64,000 bases of DNA from Arthrobacter sp. Bz4 (GTDB taxonomy: Bacteria; Actinomycetota; Actinomycetes; Actinomycetales; Micrococcaceae): NCBI RefSeq assembly GCF_003075455.1, contig NZ_QDAE01000016.1:1-64000 (forward strand), given 5' to 3'. The position numbers and the translations under genes are program-made. The stretch's first letter is position 1. Every line of letters starts with the position of its first letter. Under the pieces are notes generated by a model. That model worked only from the letters and a program-made list of their open reading frames with translations. It ran no database searches and had not been told where the DNA came from. Positions 1-8,766 of this stretch are shown here, one piece after another.

Positions 1-84
1 AAGAGTGGCTGCCCCGCAACTACGTCACCAAAAGAGTGGCTGCCCCGCAACTACGTCACCAAAAGAGTGGCTGCCCCGCAACTA
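1..84. repeat. 31-bp tandem repeat, about 2.7 copies
   Basis: A 31-bp unit beginning AAGAGTGGCTGCCCCGCAAC starts at 1, 32 and 63. The first two copies are identical and the third diverges after about 22 bases. The copies are directly abutted, with no spacers. The array touches the window edge, so more copies may lie upstream. No gene is supported here. Confidence 0.9.
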
Positions 85-128
85 AGTGGTGGCGCAACCA
101 CGCGGATGCGGTGCTGCCACTTTTCTGC

Positions 129-257
129 GGCCGGCGGTGCCCCGGCGGTGCCCAGGCGAGGGCGGTGCCCCGGCGTGGCCCGGCGAGGCAAGGCCCCGGC
201 GAGGCAAGGCCCCGGCGAGGCAAGGCCCCGGCCCGCCGTTCCCCGGCGAGGGCGGTG
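129..257. repeat. GC-rich low-complexity repeats including a 17-bp tandem
   Basis: A stretch made almost only of C, G and short GGCGAGG/GGTGCCCC words. Inside it a 17-bp unit (CGGCGAGGCAAGGCCCC) is repeated head to tail three times at 181-231, flanked by imperfect GGCGGTGCCCC copies. Open frames across it exist only because the composition lacks stop codons. It lies just downstream of the minus-strand gene that ends at 285. Confidence 0.8.
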
Positions 258-284
258 CCGCCTAGTGGGACCCGCAAGGACCGG

Positions 285-713
285 TCAGGAGTCGGGGAGG
301 AGGCCACCCAGGTTGCTGAGCTCGTCCTGGCACGCGCTTTGTGCCGAGTGGGTCAGGGCGGTGCTCATGCATTCCTCGTACTCGGCGGTGACCGGCCAGA
401 AGGCAACCTGGGCGCCGGTCCCGAGGACCAGGAACGTCGTCGCCGCCAATCCGATCACCGTGGTGACGCGGAGCGTCCCGGGAAGTTTGTCCCGCACCGC
501 CCGCACCAGGGCGAAGATCCCGAGCACCAGGGCCGCCAGCCCGAAGACCAGCCCGAAGACCTTCCACGGCAGGGGGAGGGTCGCGGTGAGGACCGCGCCC
601 AGCATCGCCAGCAGAAACCATCTGAAGTAGCTTCTCGTCCGGGCCAGCTCTTTTTCCTCGGGTGACCCAGCAGCGGGCGGAGCTGGCTTGGCGGGGCGGG
701 GGCTGTCGGTCAT
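285..713 (-). CDS. small membrane protein of unknown function
   Basis: 142 residues. After a Pro/Ala-rich cytoplasmic-looking N terminus (about 1-28) there are hydrophobic segments near residues 31-48, 51-70 and 83-105, then a short extracytoplasmic-looking tail with two Cys (in EECM and SACQ). I do not recognise the family. It is divergent from purN with only 39 bp between the starts, so the promoters must share that space. The ATG at 713 is the first start in a frame with normal actinobacterial third-position GC. The function is unknown. Confidence 0.6.
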   Translation of the reverse strand: MTDSPRPAKPAPPAAGSPEEKELARTRSYFRWFLLAMLGAVLTATLPLPWKVFGLVFGLAALVLGIFALVRAVRDKLPGTLRVTTVIGLAATTFLVLGTGAQVAFWPVTAEYEECMSTALTHSAQSACQDELSNLGGLLPDS

Positions 714-752
714 GGTTTAACCCTAGGGTAGAGCGCAGCCTATGGTTGACCC
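714..752. promoter_or_regulatory. 39-bp divergent intergenic region with a 10-bp palindrome
   Basis: Only 39 bp separate the divergent starts at 713 and 753. It holds a perfect 10-bp palindrome, ACCCTAGGGT (720-729). No convincing -35/-10 pair is visible. The palindrome is seen directly; an operator role is a guess. Confidence 0.3.
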
Positions 753-1322
753 ATGCGCATCGTAGTCCTGGTTTCCGGTACCGGATCCAACCTTCAGGCG
801 GTCATCGATGCCGTCAGCACCGGCTCCCTCGACCTCACCATCGCGGCCGTCGGCGCCGACCGGCACGGCACCTACGGGGTGGAGCGGTCAACAGCAGCGG
901 GCATCGACGGGTTCGTGGTGGACTTCAAGTCCTTCGACCAGCGTGCCGACTGGAACGCGGCCCTGACCGAGAAGGTCGCCTCCTACTCCCCGGACTACGT
1001 GGTGTCCTCGGGATTCATGCGGATCGTCGACCAGGGTTTCCTCGATGCGTTCCCCAACCGCTACCTCAACACCCACCCGGCCCTGCTGCCGAGCTTCCCC
1101 GGCGCCCACGGTGTCCGGGACGCGTTGGGCTACGGGGTGAAGGTGACCGGCTGTACGGTGATGATCGCCGACGCCGGCGTCGACACCGGCCCGATCCTCG
1201 CGCAGGCCGCCGTCGAGGTGCTCGACGACGACACCGAGGACACCCTCCACGAACGCATCAAGGTGAAGGAGCGGGCGCTTCTCATTGAGACCCTCCGTCA
1301 GCTCGCGCTGGACGATCGCTGA
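753..1322 (+). CDS. purN: phosphoribosylglycinamide formyltransferase (GAR transformylase 1)
   Basis: Cytoplasmic enzyme of de novo purine synthesis that transfers the formyl group of 10-formyl-THF to glycinamide ribonucleotide. 189 residues, the usual length. The N-terminal SGTGSNLQA loop binds the substrate phosphate. The catalytic Asn106 and His108 lie in NTHPALLPSFPG and the catalytic Asp in the DAGVDTGPI segment. The neighbour purH lies about 2.6 kb downstream, separated by corA and a broken MFS gene. The stop codon lies one base before the corA start, so the two are probably co-translated. Confidence 0.95.
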   Translation: MRIVVLVSGTGSNLQAVIDAVSTGSLDLTIAAVGADRHGTYGVERSTAAGIDGFVVDFKSFDQRADWNAALTEKVASYSPDYVVSSGFMRIVDQGFLDAFPNRYLNTHPALLPSFPGAHGVRDALGYGVKVTGCTVMIADAGVDTGPILAQAAVEVLDDDTEDTLHERIKVKERALLIETLRQLALDDR

Positions 1323-1323
1323 G

Positions 1324-2340
1324 ATGGCCATCGTCGACAACGCTGTCTACCTGGAGGGTAAACGGCAAACAGACCCGGTGTCGCTGGCTGAAACCTTCGA
1401 GTTCATGCGATCCCTCGGCGGAATGGCGTGGATCGGTCTGTACCGGCCCGACGACGACGAGCTCGCCGCCGTCGCCGACGAATTTTCCCTCCACCACCTT
1501 GCGGTCGAAGACGCGATGGAGGGTCATCAGCGGTCCAAGCTGGAACGCTACGGATCCACCTTGTTTGTGGTGCTGCGCCCGGCCCGCTACCTCGACGCCG
1601 AGGAGAAGGTCGAATTCGGCGAGCTTCATGTATTTGTCGGTGCCGACTTTGTGGTGACCGTGCGGCACGCCGAGTCGCCGGATCTGGGCCGGGTCCGGCG
1701 GCGGCTGGAGGAGACACCCGAGCTGCTGAAAATGGGGCCGTCAGCCGTGCTGTACGCGATCCTGGACGAGGTCGTCGACGAGTATGAGCCCGTGGTGAAC
1801 GGACTTGAGAACGACATCGACGAAATTGAGAACGAACTCTTCGGCGGTGAGCCTGGTGTCTCCCGTCGCATCTACGACCTGCACCGCGAGGTGATCGAGT
1901 TTCAGCGTGCCACCCAACCACTGCAGTTCATGGTGGAGAACCTGGAGCGCGGATCAGAGAAATATCATCTGGACCCGGAGATCAGCCGCCGGCTGGGCGA
2001 CGTCCTTGACCATGTGATCCGGCTGGTCGAACAGGTCAACACGTTCCGTACCCTGCTGCAGAATGCCCTCACCGTTCACTCGACACTGGTGGCGCAACGT
2101 CAGAATGAGGAAATGACCCGGTTGACGGAGACGTCCCTGAGGCAGAACGAGGAAGTCAAGCGGATCTCCTCCTGGGCTGCGATCCTCTTCGCGCCCACCC
2201 TGGTCGCCGCGATTTACGGAATGAACTTCGATTTCATTCCCGAACTGCAGTGGGCGTTCGGCTACCCGTTTGCCCTGGTGCTCATGGTCGCCACCGGCGT
2301 GGCGCTGTATCTGGCGTTTAAGCGGAATCGCTGGTTGTAG
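1324..2340 (+). CDS. corA: CorA-family magnesium/cobalt transporter
   Basis: 338 residues, a typical CorA length. A large cytoplasmic alpha/beta and helical domain (about 1-280) is followed by two C-terminal membrane helices. The first ends with the diagnostic GMN motif (residues 299-301) followed by the acidic periplasmic loop FDFIPEL; the protein ends in a basic tail. Divalent-cation uptake is established for the family; the metal specificity here is not visible. I chose the ATG at 1324, one base after the purN stop, because it removes a 13-residue extension that only re-reads purN. The 3' end overlaps the convergent MFS gene by 23 bp. Confidence 0.9.
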   Translation: MAIVDNAVYLEGKRQTDPVSLAETFEFMRSLGGMAWIGLYRPDDDELAAVADEFSLHHLAVEDAMEGHQRSKLERYGSTLFVVLRPARYLDAEEKVEFGELHVFVGADFVVTVRHAESPDLGRVRRRLEETPELLKMGPSAVLYAILDEVVDEYEPVVNGLENDIDEIENELFGGEPGVSRRIYDLHREVIEFQRATQPLQFMVENLERGSEKYHLDPEISRRLGDVLDHVIRLVEQVNTFRTLLQNALTVHSTLVAQRQNEEMTRLTETSLRQNEEVKRISSWAAILFAPTLVAAIYGMNFDFIPELQWAFGYPFALVLMVATGVALYLAFKRNRWL

Positions 2341-3708
2341 CGCCTGCCGGCTTCACCTTGTTGAGTGCAACGCCGCGGGTTTCCGGGGCGTTGCGTGCCA
2401 TCCACAGCACCGCCAGCAGCACGAGCAGGCCGGTCGCCGCGAAGGTAAGCGGCAGCCCGAGGACCGGCCAGAGCAGCGAGCCGAAGATTAGTGGCACCAG
2501 GCCGGCTCCTACCCGGGACACGGTGGACGCCCAGCCGAACCCTGAGGCGCGCAGCTCGGTGGGGTACAGCTCCGACACATAGGTGTAGAGCACCGGGATG
2601 GCGACCTGGATCAGGAACCCGAACAGCAGCAGCCAGGCGGTGGCGACGGCGGGGAGTTCGACGGTGAGCGCGAAAATCACCAGCGCGACGGCGGACAGCG
2701 GACCTGACACGGCGAGGATCCACTTCCGTCCGACCCGTTCCACCAGCAACGCAGCGGCGACGACGCCGAAGAACCCCACCGCTGTCATTCCGGCGGTGGT
2801 GAGGAAAGCAACCGACTGTTCGTAGCCCGCCTGCACCAGAATCTGTGGCATCCAGGTCAGTGCCCCGTAATAGACCAGAAGGATGCTCAGGAACAGTCCC
2901 CAGGCGGCGAGGGTGATTCGCCAGTCGAATCGCCACAGGGCGGTGAGCTGGCCGGAGACCGAACCGATGGACAGCTTCGGTGTTTCTGCGGGGGAGGGTA
3001 GCCGCCAGGGGGTTGGAGTGGCGCCGGTGCGTTCCACCAGGTCGTTGATCACCGCTTCAGCCTCAGCCTGGCGGCCCTTCTGGACCAGGAAGAGCGGGGA
3101 CTCGGGTACCGACCGGCGCACCCAGAACACCAGCAGGGCAGGCAGCACCATCACGAGCATCAGGTACCGCCAATCACCGAAGGCAGTCATCAGGAGCGCT
3201 GAGACCACCCGCACAGTGCGGCCCCGATGGGCCACCAGGCATCCATGGCGGTCAGTACCCGACCGCGGTGTTTACGGGGGGTGAACTCGCCGACGAGAGC
3301 GTAGTCCACCGGGATGCAGCCGCCTAACCCGACCCCGGCCATGAACCTGAACACACAAAACCAGATGAAGTCGGGGGAGAACGCGCCCAGGACGGTGAAG
3401 ATGGAGAAGATCAGCAGGGTGAGAGTGAACGCGCGTTTCCGGCCGATGATGTCCGCAATGGACCCCCAGGCGAACGCGCCGATGGCCATGCCGATGAGGT
3501 TGGAGGTGGCCACCCAGGCGGCTTCGCCGGGCGCCAGGTCCCAGTGGTCCGACAGCAACGGGATGAGGTACCCGTTCAGGGTGACATCCCACGCGTCGAA
3601 CATGAAGCCGAGGCCGCCGATGAGGAAAATCTTCCCCTGTACTCTCCAGCGCCACGGCAGTTCCTGCACCACCTGGTCTCCGGTGGGTAGTTCAGTTTCG
3701 GTGCTCAC
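2318..3708 (-). pseudogene. MFS transporter with a single-base frameshift
   Basis: Two minus-strand frames together encode one 12-helix major facilitator protein of the sugar-porter/SV2-like type. The N-terminal half starts at GTG 3708 and carries the loop GSIADIIGRKR and the motif RFMAGVGLGG. It runs into a stop just after DAWWPIGAALCG. The C-terminal half resumes one frame over at VVSALLMTAFGDWRYLM. Adding one G to the minus-strand GGG run (CCC at 3208-3210) restores a 463-residue protein of normal family length with no other lesion. The substrate cannot be told. It is either a real inactivating mutation or a homopolymer sequencing error. Confidence 0.85.
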
Positions 3709-3892
3709 GGGGAAACTGTACCGTCGGAGCCTCCCTTCACCAGAAACCCCCCTGCGTCGAGTCAACACATAGGACAGGTTTTCCGAGAAATTCCGGCTAT
3801 TTGTGCCGACTCGCAGGGAGAGGCGGCCCGCAGCGCCCCGTGACTTAGAATGAAGTCGATCCCACCCGCAGCAAAAATCCTGGAGCCACCGC

Positions 3893-5506
3893 GTGACTTT
3901 GAACCATCTTGACCAAGTTCCCATCCGCCGGGCCCTGATCTCGGTGTACGACAAGACGGGGCTGGAGGAACTGGCCACGGGCCTGCACCGCGCCGGCGTC
4001 AGTATCGTCTCCACCGGGTCCACTGCGAAGCGCATTGCCGCGGCTGGCGTCCCCGTCACGGAAGTTTCTGAGCTCACCGGTTTCCAGGAATGCCTCGACG
4101 GCAGGGTCAAGACACTCCACCCCCGTGTACATGCGGGAATCCTCGCCGACCGGCGCCGCGATGACCACGTCGAGCAGCTCCGCGAGCTTGAGGTGGAACC
4201 TTTCGACCTGGTGGTCGTGAACTTGTACCCCTTCGTCGACACGGTGAGGTCCGGCGCGGCCGAGGACGACGTCGTCGAGCAGATCGACATTGGCGGCCCA
4301 GCAATGGTCCGCTCCGCCGCAAAAAATCACCCATCGGTGGCGATCGTCGTGGATCCGGCACGGTACGGCGACGTGGTGGCTGCCGCCGACGCCGGCGGGT
4401 TCGACCTCAGCGCACGACGCCGGTTGGCTGCGCTCGCGTTCTCGCACACCGCCGCCTATGACAACGCGGTAGCGGCGTGGACGGCGGCCCAGTTCGGTGA
4501 CGGAACCGACGACGGCGACACCTGGCCCGCGTACGCGGGCCTGGCCCTGGAAAGGTCGGAGGTCCTCCGGTACGGCGAAAATCCGCACCAGGACGCCGCC
4601 CTGTATGTGGAGAAGGGCGCCACTCCGGGCATCGCCCAGGCCGACCAGCTGCACGGCAAGGCCATGAGCTACAACAACTACGTCGACGCCGACGCCGCCC
4701 TGCGTGCCGCATTCGACTTTGACCAGCCAGCTGTCGCCATCATCAAGCACGCCAACCCTTGTGGTGTGGCGGTCGGTGCGGTGGACGCGGCCGACCCCAT
4801 CGCGGACGCGTACTCCAAGGCACACGCGTGCGACCCGGTATCGGCGTTCGGCGGGGTCATTGCCGCGAACCGGACGGTCACGGCAGCCATGGCCGCCGCG
4901 GTGAAGGACGTCTTCACCGAAGTGGTGATCGCCCCCGACTTCGAGCCCGAAGCGGTGACCATTCTCTCTGCCAAGAAAAACATCCGCCTGCTGACCCTGC
5001 CGGAAGGCTACCGGCGTGATCCGGCCGAGCTCAGGCAGGTCTCAGGAGGAGTGCTGGTGCAGTTGACCGACACGGTCAAGGCCGACGGCGATGCCCCCAA
5101 CACGTGGACCCTCGCCGCCGGGCCGGCAGCCGACGAACGCACCCTCGCCGACCTCGCCTTCGCCTGGACCGCGTGCCGTGCCGCCAAGTCCAATGCCATC
5201 CTCCTCGCCGACGGCGGGGCAGCCGTGGGAGTGGGCATGGGGCAGGTGAATCGGGTTGATTCCTGCAAGCTCGCGGTCGAGCGGGCCAACACCCTGGCCG
5301 GTGACGGCGTCGACCGGGCCCGTGGCGCCGTAGCGGCGTCGGACGCGTTCTTCCCCTTCGCCGATGGCCTCCAAATCCTGCTCGACGCCGGGGTCCGCGC
5401 GGTAGTGCAGCCGGGCGGATCAGTACGGGACCAGGAAGTAGTGGACGCAGCAACCGCCGCGGGGATTACCATGTACTTCACGGGCACCAGGCACTTCTTC
5501 CACTAG
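3893..5506 (+). CDS. purH: bifunctional AICAR transformylase / IMP cyclohydrolase
   Basis: Catalyses the last two steps to IMP. 537 residues, normal length. The N-terminal IMP cyclohydrolase (MGS-like) domain spans about 1-200 and includes STGSTAKRI and [15 protein letters not shown]. The C-terminal AICAR formyltransferase domain has [21 protein letters not shown] and a C-terminal TGTRHFFH. The GTG start at 3893 has a GGAG Shine-Dalgarno 7 nt upstream. Its substrate AICAR (ZMP) and product flux link it to the ZTP riboswitch before glyA further along. Confidence 0.97.
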   Translation: MTLNHLDQVPIRRALISVYDKTGLEELATGLHRAGVSIVSTGSTAKRIAAAGVPVTEVSELTGFQECLDGRVKTLHPRVHAGILADRRRDDHVEQLRELEVEPFDLVVVNLYPFVDTVRSGAAEDDVVEQIDIGGPAMVRSAAKNHPSVAIVVDPARYGDVVAAADAGGFDLSARRRLAALAFSHTAAYDNAVAAWTAAQFGDGTDDGDTWPAYAGLALERSEVLRYGENPHQDAALYVEKGATPGIAQADQLHGKAMSYNNYVDADAALRAAFDFDQPAVAIIKHANPCGVAVGAVDAADPIADAYSKAHACDPVSAFGGVIAANRTVTAAMAAAVKDVFTEVVIAPDFEPEAVTILSAKKNIRLLTLPEGYRRDPAELRQVSGGVLVQLTDTVKADGDAPNTWTLAAGPAADERTLADLAFAWTACRAAKSNAILLADGGAAVGVGMGQVNRVDSCKLAVERANTLAGDGVDRARGAVAASDAFFPFADGLQILLDAGVRAVVQPGGSVRDQEVVDAATAAGITMYFTGTRHFFH

Positions 5507-5534
5507 CCGGCCCCACAGAGACAGGGCAAGGCGC

Positions 5535-6116
5535 ATGGAGGTCGGATCGATTCTTACCCTCGCGGCGGGGATGGCACTGGCTGGGTCGGCCTTCGCCCCT
5601 GCAATCGCCCCGGGAACCCGGATGATCTCGGCCTTCCTCGGTCTTGCGTTATCGCTGCTCGCCGTCGTCACGCTGTTCTTCGGAGCCTCCCCGGGGCTGT
5701 TCCTGTGGGTCATTGCCGGCCTGTTTGCGGTCAGGAACTTCCGGGCAGCCGACCGGCACCGGAAGAAGGTGGACGCTGGCGTGGACCCGGCACGCCACCC
5801 CAACCTGAAGGACCTGCGCCAGGCCCAGTTACCGGCCTGGGCGCCGAAGGTGCCCGGGCTGAGCGGCCCCGGCACCGCCGGGGTGACCCGGCAGGGGACG
5901 ATGGGGGCACGTCAGCCGACCATCAGGCGGGGCCAGGCGGCTTCGTACCCCACTGCCGGGCAGGCACCCGGCCACAATTCGGCGCCCGACACCCGCGGAC
6001 TGCGGCCCGCCCCGGCCACCGACCGGTGGGGTAAACCCATTCCGCCCGGGTCCATGATGGACCGTTGGGGAAACATTGCGCCCACCGAAGGGCACCTTCC
6101 CGGTGAGCCCATTTAG
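5535..6116 (+). CDS. membrane protein of unknown function between purH and icd
   Basis: 193 residues. Two to three hydrophobic segments occupy about residues 5-68, and a basic stretch (RNFRAADRHRKK) suggests a cytoplasmic C-terminal tail. The tail is rich in Gly, Pro and Thr and ends with two related words, DRWGKPIPPG and DRWGNIAP. I do not recognise a named family. It starts 28 bp after the purH stop in the same orientation, so it may be in the same transcript. Confidence 0.65.
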   Translation: MEVGSILTLAAGMALAGSAFAPAIAPGTRMISAFLGLALSLLAVVTLFFGASPGLFLWVIAGLFAVRNFRAADRHRKKVDAGVDPARHPNLKDLRQAQLPAWAPKVPGLSGPGTAGVTRQGTMGARQPTIRRGQAASYPTAGQAPGHNSAPDTRGLRPAPATDRWGKPIPPGSMMDRWGNIAPTEGHLPGEPI

Positions 6117-6226
6117 GGCACCAATAGTGGCCTGTGGCATAGTTGAGCAGGATAAAACCAGTACAAATCACGGGCCGTGCTGCGTCCATCACAACGGCTG
6201 CCGGCCCACCACCACAAGGAGACCGT

Positions 6227-7459
6227 GTGGCTGACGCGCCTGCAACAAAAATCAAGGTACAGGGTTCGGTTGTCGAACTCGACGGCGACGAGATGACCCG
6301 GATTATCTGGCAGTTCATCAAGGACCGCCTGATCAACCCCTACCTGGATATCGACCTCAAGTACTACGACCTCTCCATCCAGAACCGCGACGCGACCGAT
6401 GACCAGGTCACCATTGACGCCGCAAACGCCATCAAAGAGCACGGCGTCGGCGTCAAATGTGCCACCATCACCCCTGATGAGGCCCGCGTCGAAGAATTCG
6501 GCCTGAAGAAGATGTGGGTTTCGCCCAACGGCACCATCCGCAACATTCTCGGCGGCGTCGTCTTCCGCGAACCCATCATCATCTCCAACATCCCGCGCCT
6601 GGTGCCGGGCTGGAACAAGCCCATCATCATCGGCCGCCACGCGCACGGTGACCAGTACAAGTCCACCAACTTCAAGGTGCCGGGCCCCGGCAAGGTCACC
6701 ATGATGTTCGAGCCCGCTGACGGCTCCGAGCCAATGAAGTTCGACGTCGTCACCATGCCTGAAGAGGGCGGCGTGGCGATGGGCATGTACAACTTCAACG
6801 AGTCCATCCGCGACTTCGCCCGGGCGTCCTTCGCCTACGGCCTGCAGCGCCAGTACCCCGTGTACCTGTCGACGAAGAACACCATCCTCAAGGCCTATGA
6901 CGGCCAGTTCAAGGATCTCTTCCAGGAAGTCTTCGACGCCGAGTTCAAGGACCAGTTCGAAGCGGCTGGCCTGACCTACGAGCACCGCCTGATTGACGAC
7001 ATGGTGGCTTCCGCCATGAAGTGGGAAGGCGGCTATGTCTGGGCCTGCAAGAACTACGACGGCGACGTCCAGTCCGACACCGTCGCCCAGGGCTTCGGCT
7101 CGCTGGGTCTGATGACCTCGGTGCTCATGACCCCAGACGGCAAGACCGTCGAGGCTGAAGCCGCCCACGGCACGGTGACCCGTCACTTCCGCCAGCACCA
7201 GCAGGGCAAGCCCACCTCCACCAACCCGATCGCGTCGATCTTCGCGTGGACCCGCGGGCTGATGCACCGCGGCAAGTTGGATAACACCCCGGAGGTCATC
7301 ACCTTCGCTGAAACCCTCGAGGACGTGGTCATCAAGACCGTCGAGGCCGGCCACATGACCAAGGACCTCGCGGCCCTCGTCGGACCGGACCAGGCATACC
7401 AGACCACCGAGGAATTCCTTGCGACCCTCGATGACAACCTGAAAGCACGCCTGGGCTAG
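6227..7459 (+). CDS. icd: NADP-dependent isocitrate dehydrogenase, homodimeric eukaryote-like type
   Basis: Oxidative decarboxylation of isocitrate to 2-oxoglutarate in the TCA cycle. 410 residues, the size of the dimeric type II enzyme rather than the 740-residue monomeric form found in some actinobacteria. Markers are [24 protein letters not shown], the isocitrate/NADP region around [25 protein letters not shown] near the cofactor site, and [14 protein letters not shown] chose GTG 6227 because AAGGAGA (6216-6222) sits 4 nt upstream. The earlier ATG at 6143 would add 28 residues with no family match. Confidence 0.93.
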   Translation: MADAPATKIKVQGSVVELDGDEMTRIIWQFIKDRLINPYLDIDLKYYDLSIQNRDATDDQVTIDAANAIKEHGVGVKCATITPDEARVEEFGLKKMWVSPNGTIRNILGGVVFREPIIISNIPRLVPGWNKPIIIGRHAHGDQYKSTNFKVPGPGKVTMMFEPADGSEPMKFDVVTMPEEGGVAMGMYNFNESIRDFARASFAYGLQRQYPVYLSTKNTILKAYDGQFKDLFQEVFDAEFKDQFEAAGLTYEHRLIDDMVASAMKWEGGYVWACKNYDGDVQSDTVAQGFGSLGLMTSVLMTPDGKTVEAEAAHGTVTRHFRQHQQGKPTSTNPIASIFAWTRGLMHRGKLDNTPEVITFAETLEDVVIKTVEAGHMTKDLAALVGPDQAYQTTEEFLATLDDNLKARLG

Positions 7460-7470
7460 CACCCGCTCAG

Positions 7471-7518
7471 CAGACACGGAGAGACCCGGCGGAATTCCGC
7501 CGGGTCTCTCCGTGTCTG
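7471..7518. terminator. 48-bp perfect palindrome, likely bidirectional terminator
   Basis: Positions 7471-7518 read identically on both strands (24-bp arms centred on GAATTC), with no mismatch. In RNA this gives a stem of about 21 bp with an AAUU loop. It lies between the convergent icd (+) and oxidoreductase (-) genes, the expected place for a shared terminator. There is no U-tract on either side, so termination efficiency is uncertain. Its right end merges with the 12-bp tandem repeat. Confidence 0.7.
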
Positions 7519-7584
7519 TGCCCGTGTCTGTGCCCGTGTCTGTGCCCGTGTCTGTGCCCGTGTCTGTGCCCGTGACTGTGCCCG
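7513..7584. repeat. 12-bp tandem repeat, six copies
   Basis: TGTCTGTGCCCG repeats six times in register from 7513. The first five copies are exact and the last has one T-to-A change. The first copy overlaps the right end of the palindrome at 7471-7518. Non-coding, between convergent genes. Such arrays often vary in copy number by replication slippage. Confidence 0.95.
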
Positions 7585-7603
7585 GGGTGTCGGCTACGGG
7601 CCG

Positions 7604-8692
7604 CTACTCGCCGTCGTCGTTGGCGTAGCGCAGCCCCAGCTGGTTCCTGACCCCGTCCAGGAGCCGCATCGTGTTGAGGGTATCGGCCCAGGGCATGGTG
7701 GGTGACTCGGTCAGACCCTGCTGGATGCACCGGGTGGTTTCGCGCAGCTCGTAGACATAGCCACGACCGGCCTGCTCAAAGGTCTCTACCCGTTGCTCGC
7801 CCTGATGGGGGTGGATGGTCAGCTCCCGCGGGTTGTGCAGCACCGACCCGGTCCGCAACCAGCCTGCCGAGCCCGACACGGTAGCCTGGCCCGGGCCGGA
7901 GGAGACGAGCGACGACGTCAGCTGAGCCTGGCCGCCGCCTTCGTAGCTGAGGGTGAGCGCGTTTTGGGTGTCGATGTTGTCGTCGTTCAGGGCCCCTGTT
8001 GCGGTCACTGCGGCGGGGAACCCCAGCGCGCCGAGGGCCCAGGTCAACGGATAGACGGTGAGGTCAAGCAGCGCCCCGCCGCCAGCAGCCGGGTCCCACA
8101 GGCGGTGGGTGCGCGAGTGGTCGGAGGGGAAGCTCAGATCGGCTTGGACCCACTGGATTTCACCGAGCTCGCCGGAATGAATGATCTCCCAGGCCCGGTT
8201 GACGCTCGGGAGGAAACGGCTCCAAAGGGCTTCCATCAGGAAAAGATTGCGGGTCCGGGCCAGGTCGATCAGCTCCGCGGCTTCCCGCGCGTTGACGGTA
8301 AAGGCCTTCTCGCAAAGGACGTGCTTGCCTGATTCCAGGGCCGCCTTGGCCACCTGGTAGTGCTGGGCGTGGGGGGTCGCGATGTAGACGACGTCGACGT
8401 CGGGGTCGTTGAAGAGCCGCTGGTACCCGGTCTCGCCGTCGGCGTCGTAATAGCTCGCCGCGAAACCGAACTCCTCAGCGAAGGCCTGGGCCGATTCCTG
8501 GGATCGGGAGCTGACCGCCTGCAAAACACTGTCCTCCAGCCCGGCAAGATCCTGGGTGACGTTGCCGGCGATGCGGCCGGTGGCGACGACGCCCCAGCGT
8601 AGTGGCTCGCCGGTGGCTGCGAACGGATCGGCGGCGTCGGGTGCGGCGCAGGGTGGCCGGGGGATTTGCTGGGCAGGTGTGTGGAGGTTCAT
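7604..8692 (-). CDS. Gfo/Idh/MocA-family NAD(P)-dependent oxidoreductase
   Basis: 362 residues. A Rossmann fold begins near residue 30 (RWGVVATGRIAGNV). The family signature is IATPHAQHY followed by the CEKAF word around the catalytic Lys, then a C-terminal alpha/beta domain with SDHSRTHRLWDPAAGGGALLD. Members oxidise or reduce cyclic sugars, inositols or diols; the dihydrodiol/xylose dehydrogenase branch looks closest. It lies directly downstream of a sugar ABC importer, separated by a terminator, so a role on an imported sugar is plausible but inferred. The start is ATG 8692, because the upstream extension reads through the terminator. Confidence 0.85.
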   Translation of the reverse strand: MNLHTPAQQIPRPPCAAPDAADPFAATGEPLRWGVVATGRIAGNVTQDLAGLEDSVLQAVSSRSQESAQAFAEEFGFAASYYDADGETGYQRLFNDPDVDVVYIATPHAQHYQVAKAALESGKHVLCEKAFTVNAREAAELIDLARTRNLFLMEALWSRFLPSVNRAWEIIHSGELGEIQWVQADLSFPSDHSRTHRLWDPAAGGGALLDLTVYPLTWALGALGFPAAVTATGALNDDNIDTQNALTLSYEGGGQAQLTSSLVSSGPGQATVSGSAGWLRTGSVLHNPRELTIHPHQGEQRVETFEQAGRGYVYELRETTRCIQQGLTESPTMPWADTLNTMRLLDGVRNQLGLRYANDDGE

Positions 8693-8718
8693 CGTTCCAT
8701 CTTTGCGTGGCTGAGGAC

Positions 8719-8752
8719 AAAAAAGTAGCCCGGCCCATCCGGGCCGGGCTAC
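8719..8752 (-). terminator. rho-independent terminator of the sugar ABC operon
   Basis: On the minus strand a perfect 12-bp GC-rich stem (arms 8725-8736 and 8741-8752, 4-nt loop) is followed by six U (8719-8724). It begins 15 bp after the stop codon of the chvE-like gene. This is a textbook intrinsic terminator separating the importer from the oxidoreductase. Confidence 0.92.
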
Positions 8753-8766
8753 TTCAATCACATCGG

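Noticed and set aside
1-84. Possible CRISPR array
   Set aside because: The 31-bp units abut each other with no spacers, the unit shows no CRISPR-type dyad, and no cas genes are present.
36-665. Overlapping plus-strand frames across the left-edge repeats
   Set aside because: They exist only because the repeats lack stop codons; the peptide is Arg/Pro/Gly low complexity. The minus-strand gene 285-713 has sensible membrane segments.
6143-6226. Upstream ATG for icd adding 28 residues
   Set aside because: No Shine-Dalgarno at 6143, whereas AAGGAGA precedes GTG 6227, where family similarity begins.
6113-7477. 454-codon minus-strand open frame opposite icd
   Set aside because: Antisense shadow of a strongly conserved gene, with no domain and composition typical of shadow frames. 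The same applies to the 326-codon frame opposite purH (3845-4825) and the 381-codon frame opposite glyA (15799-16944).
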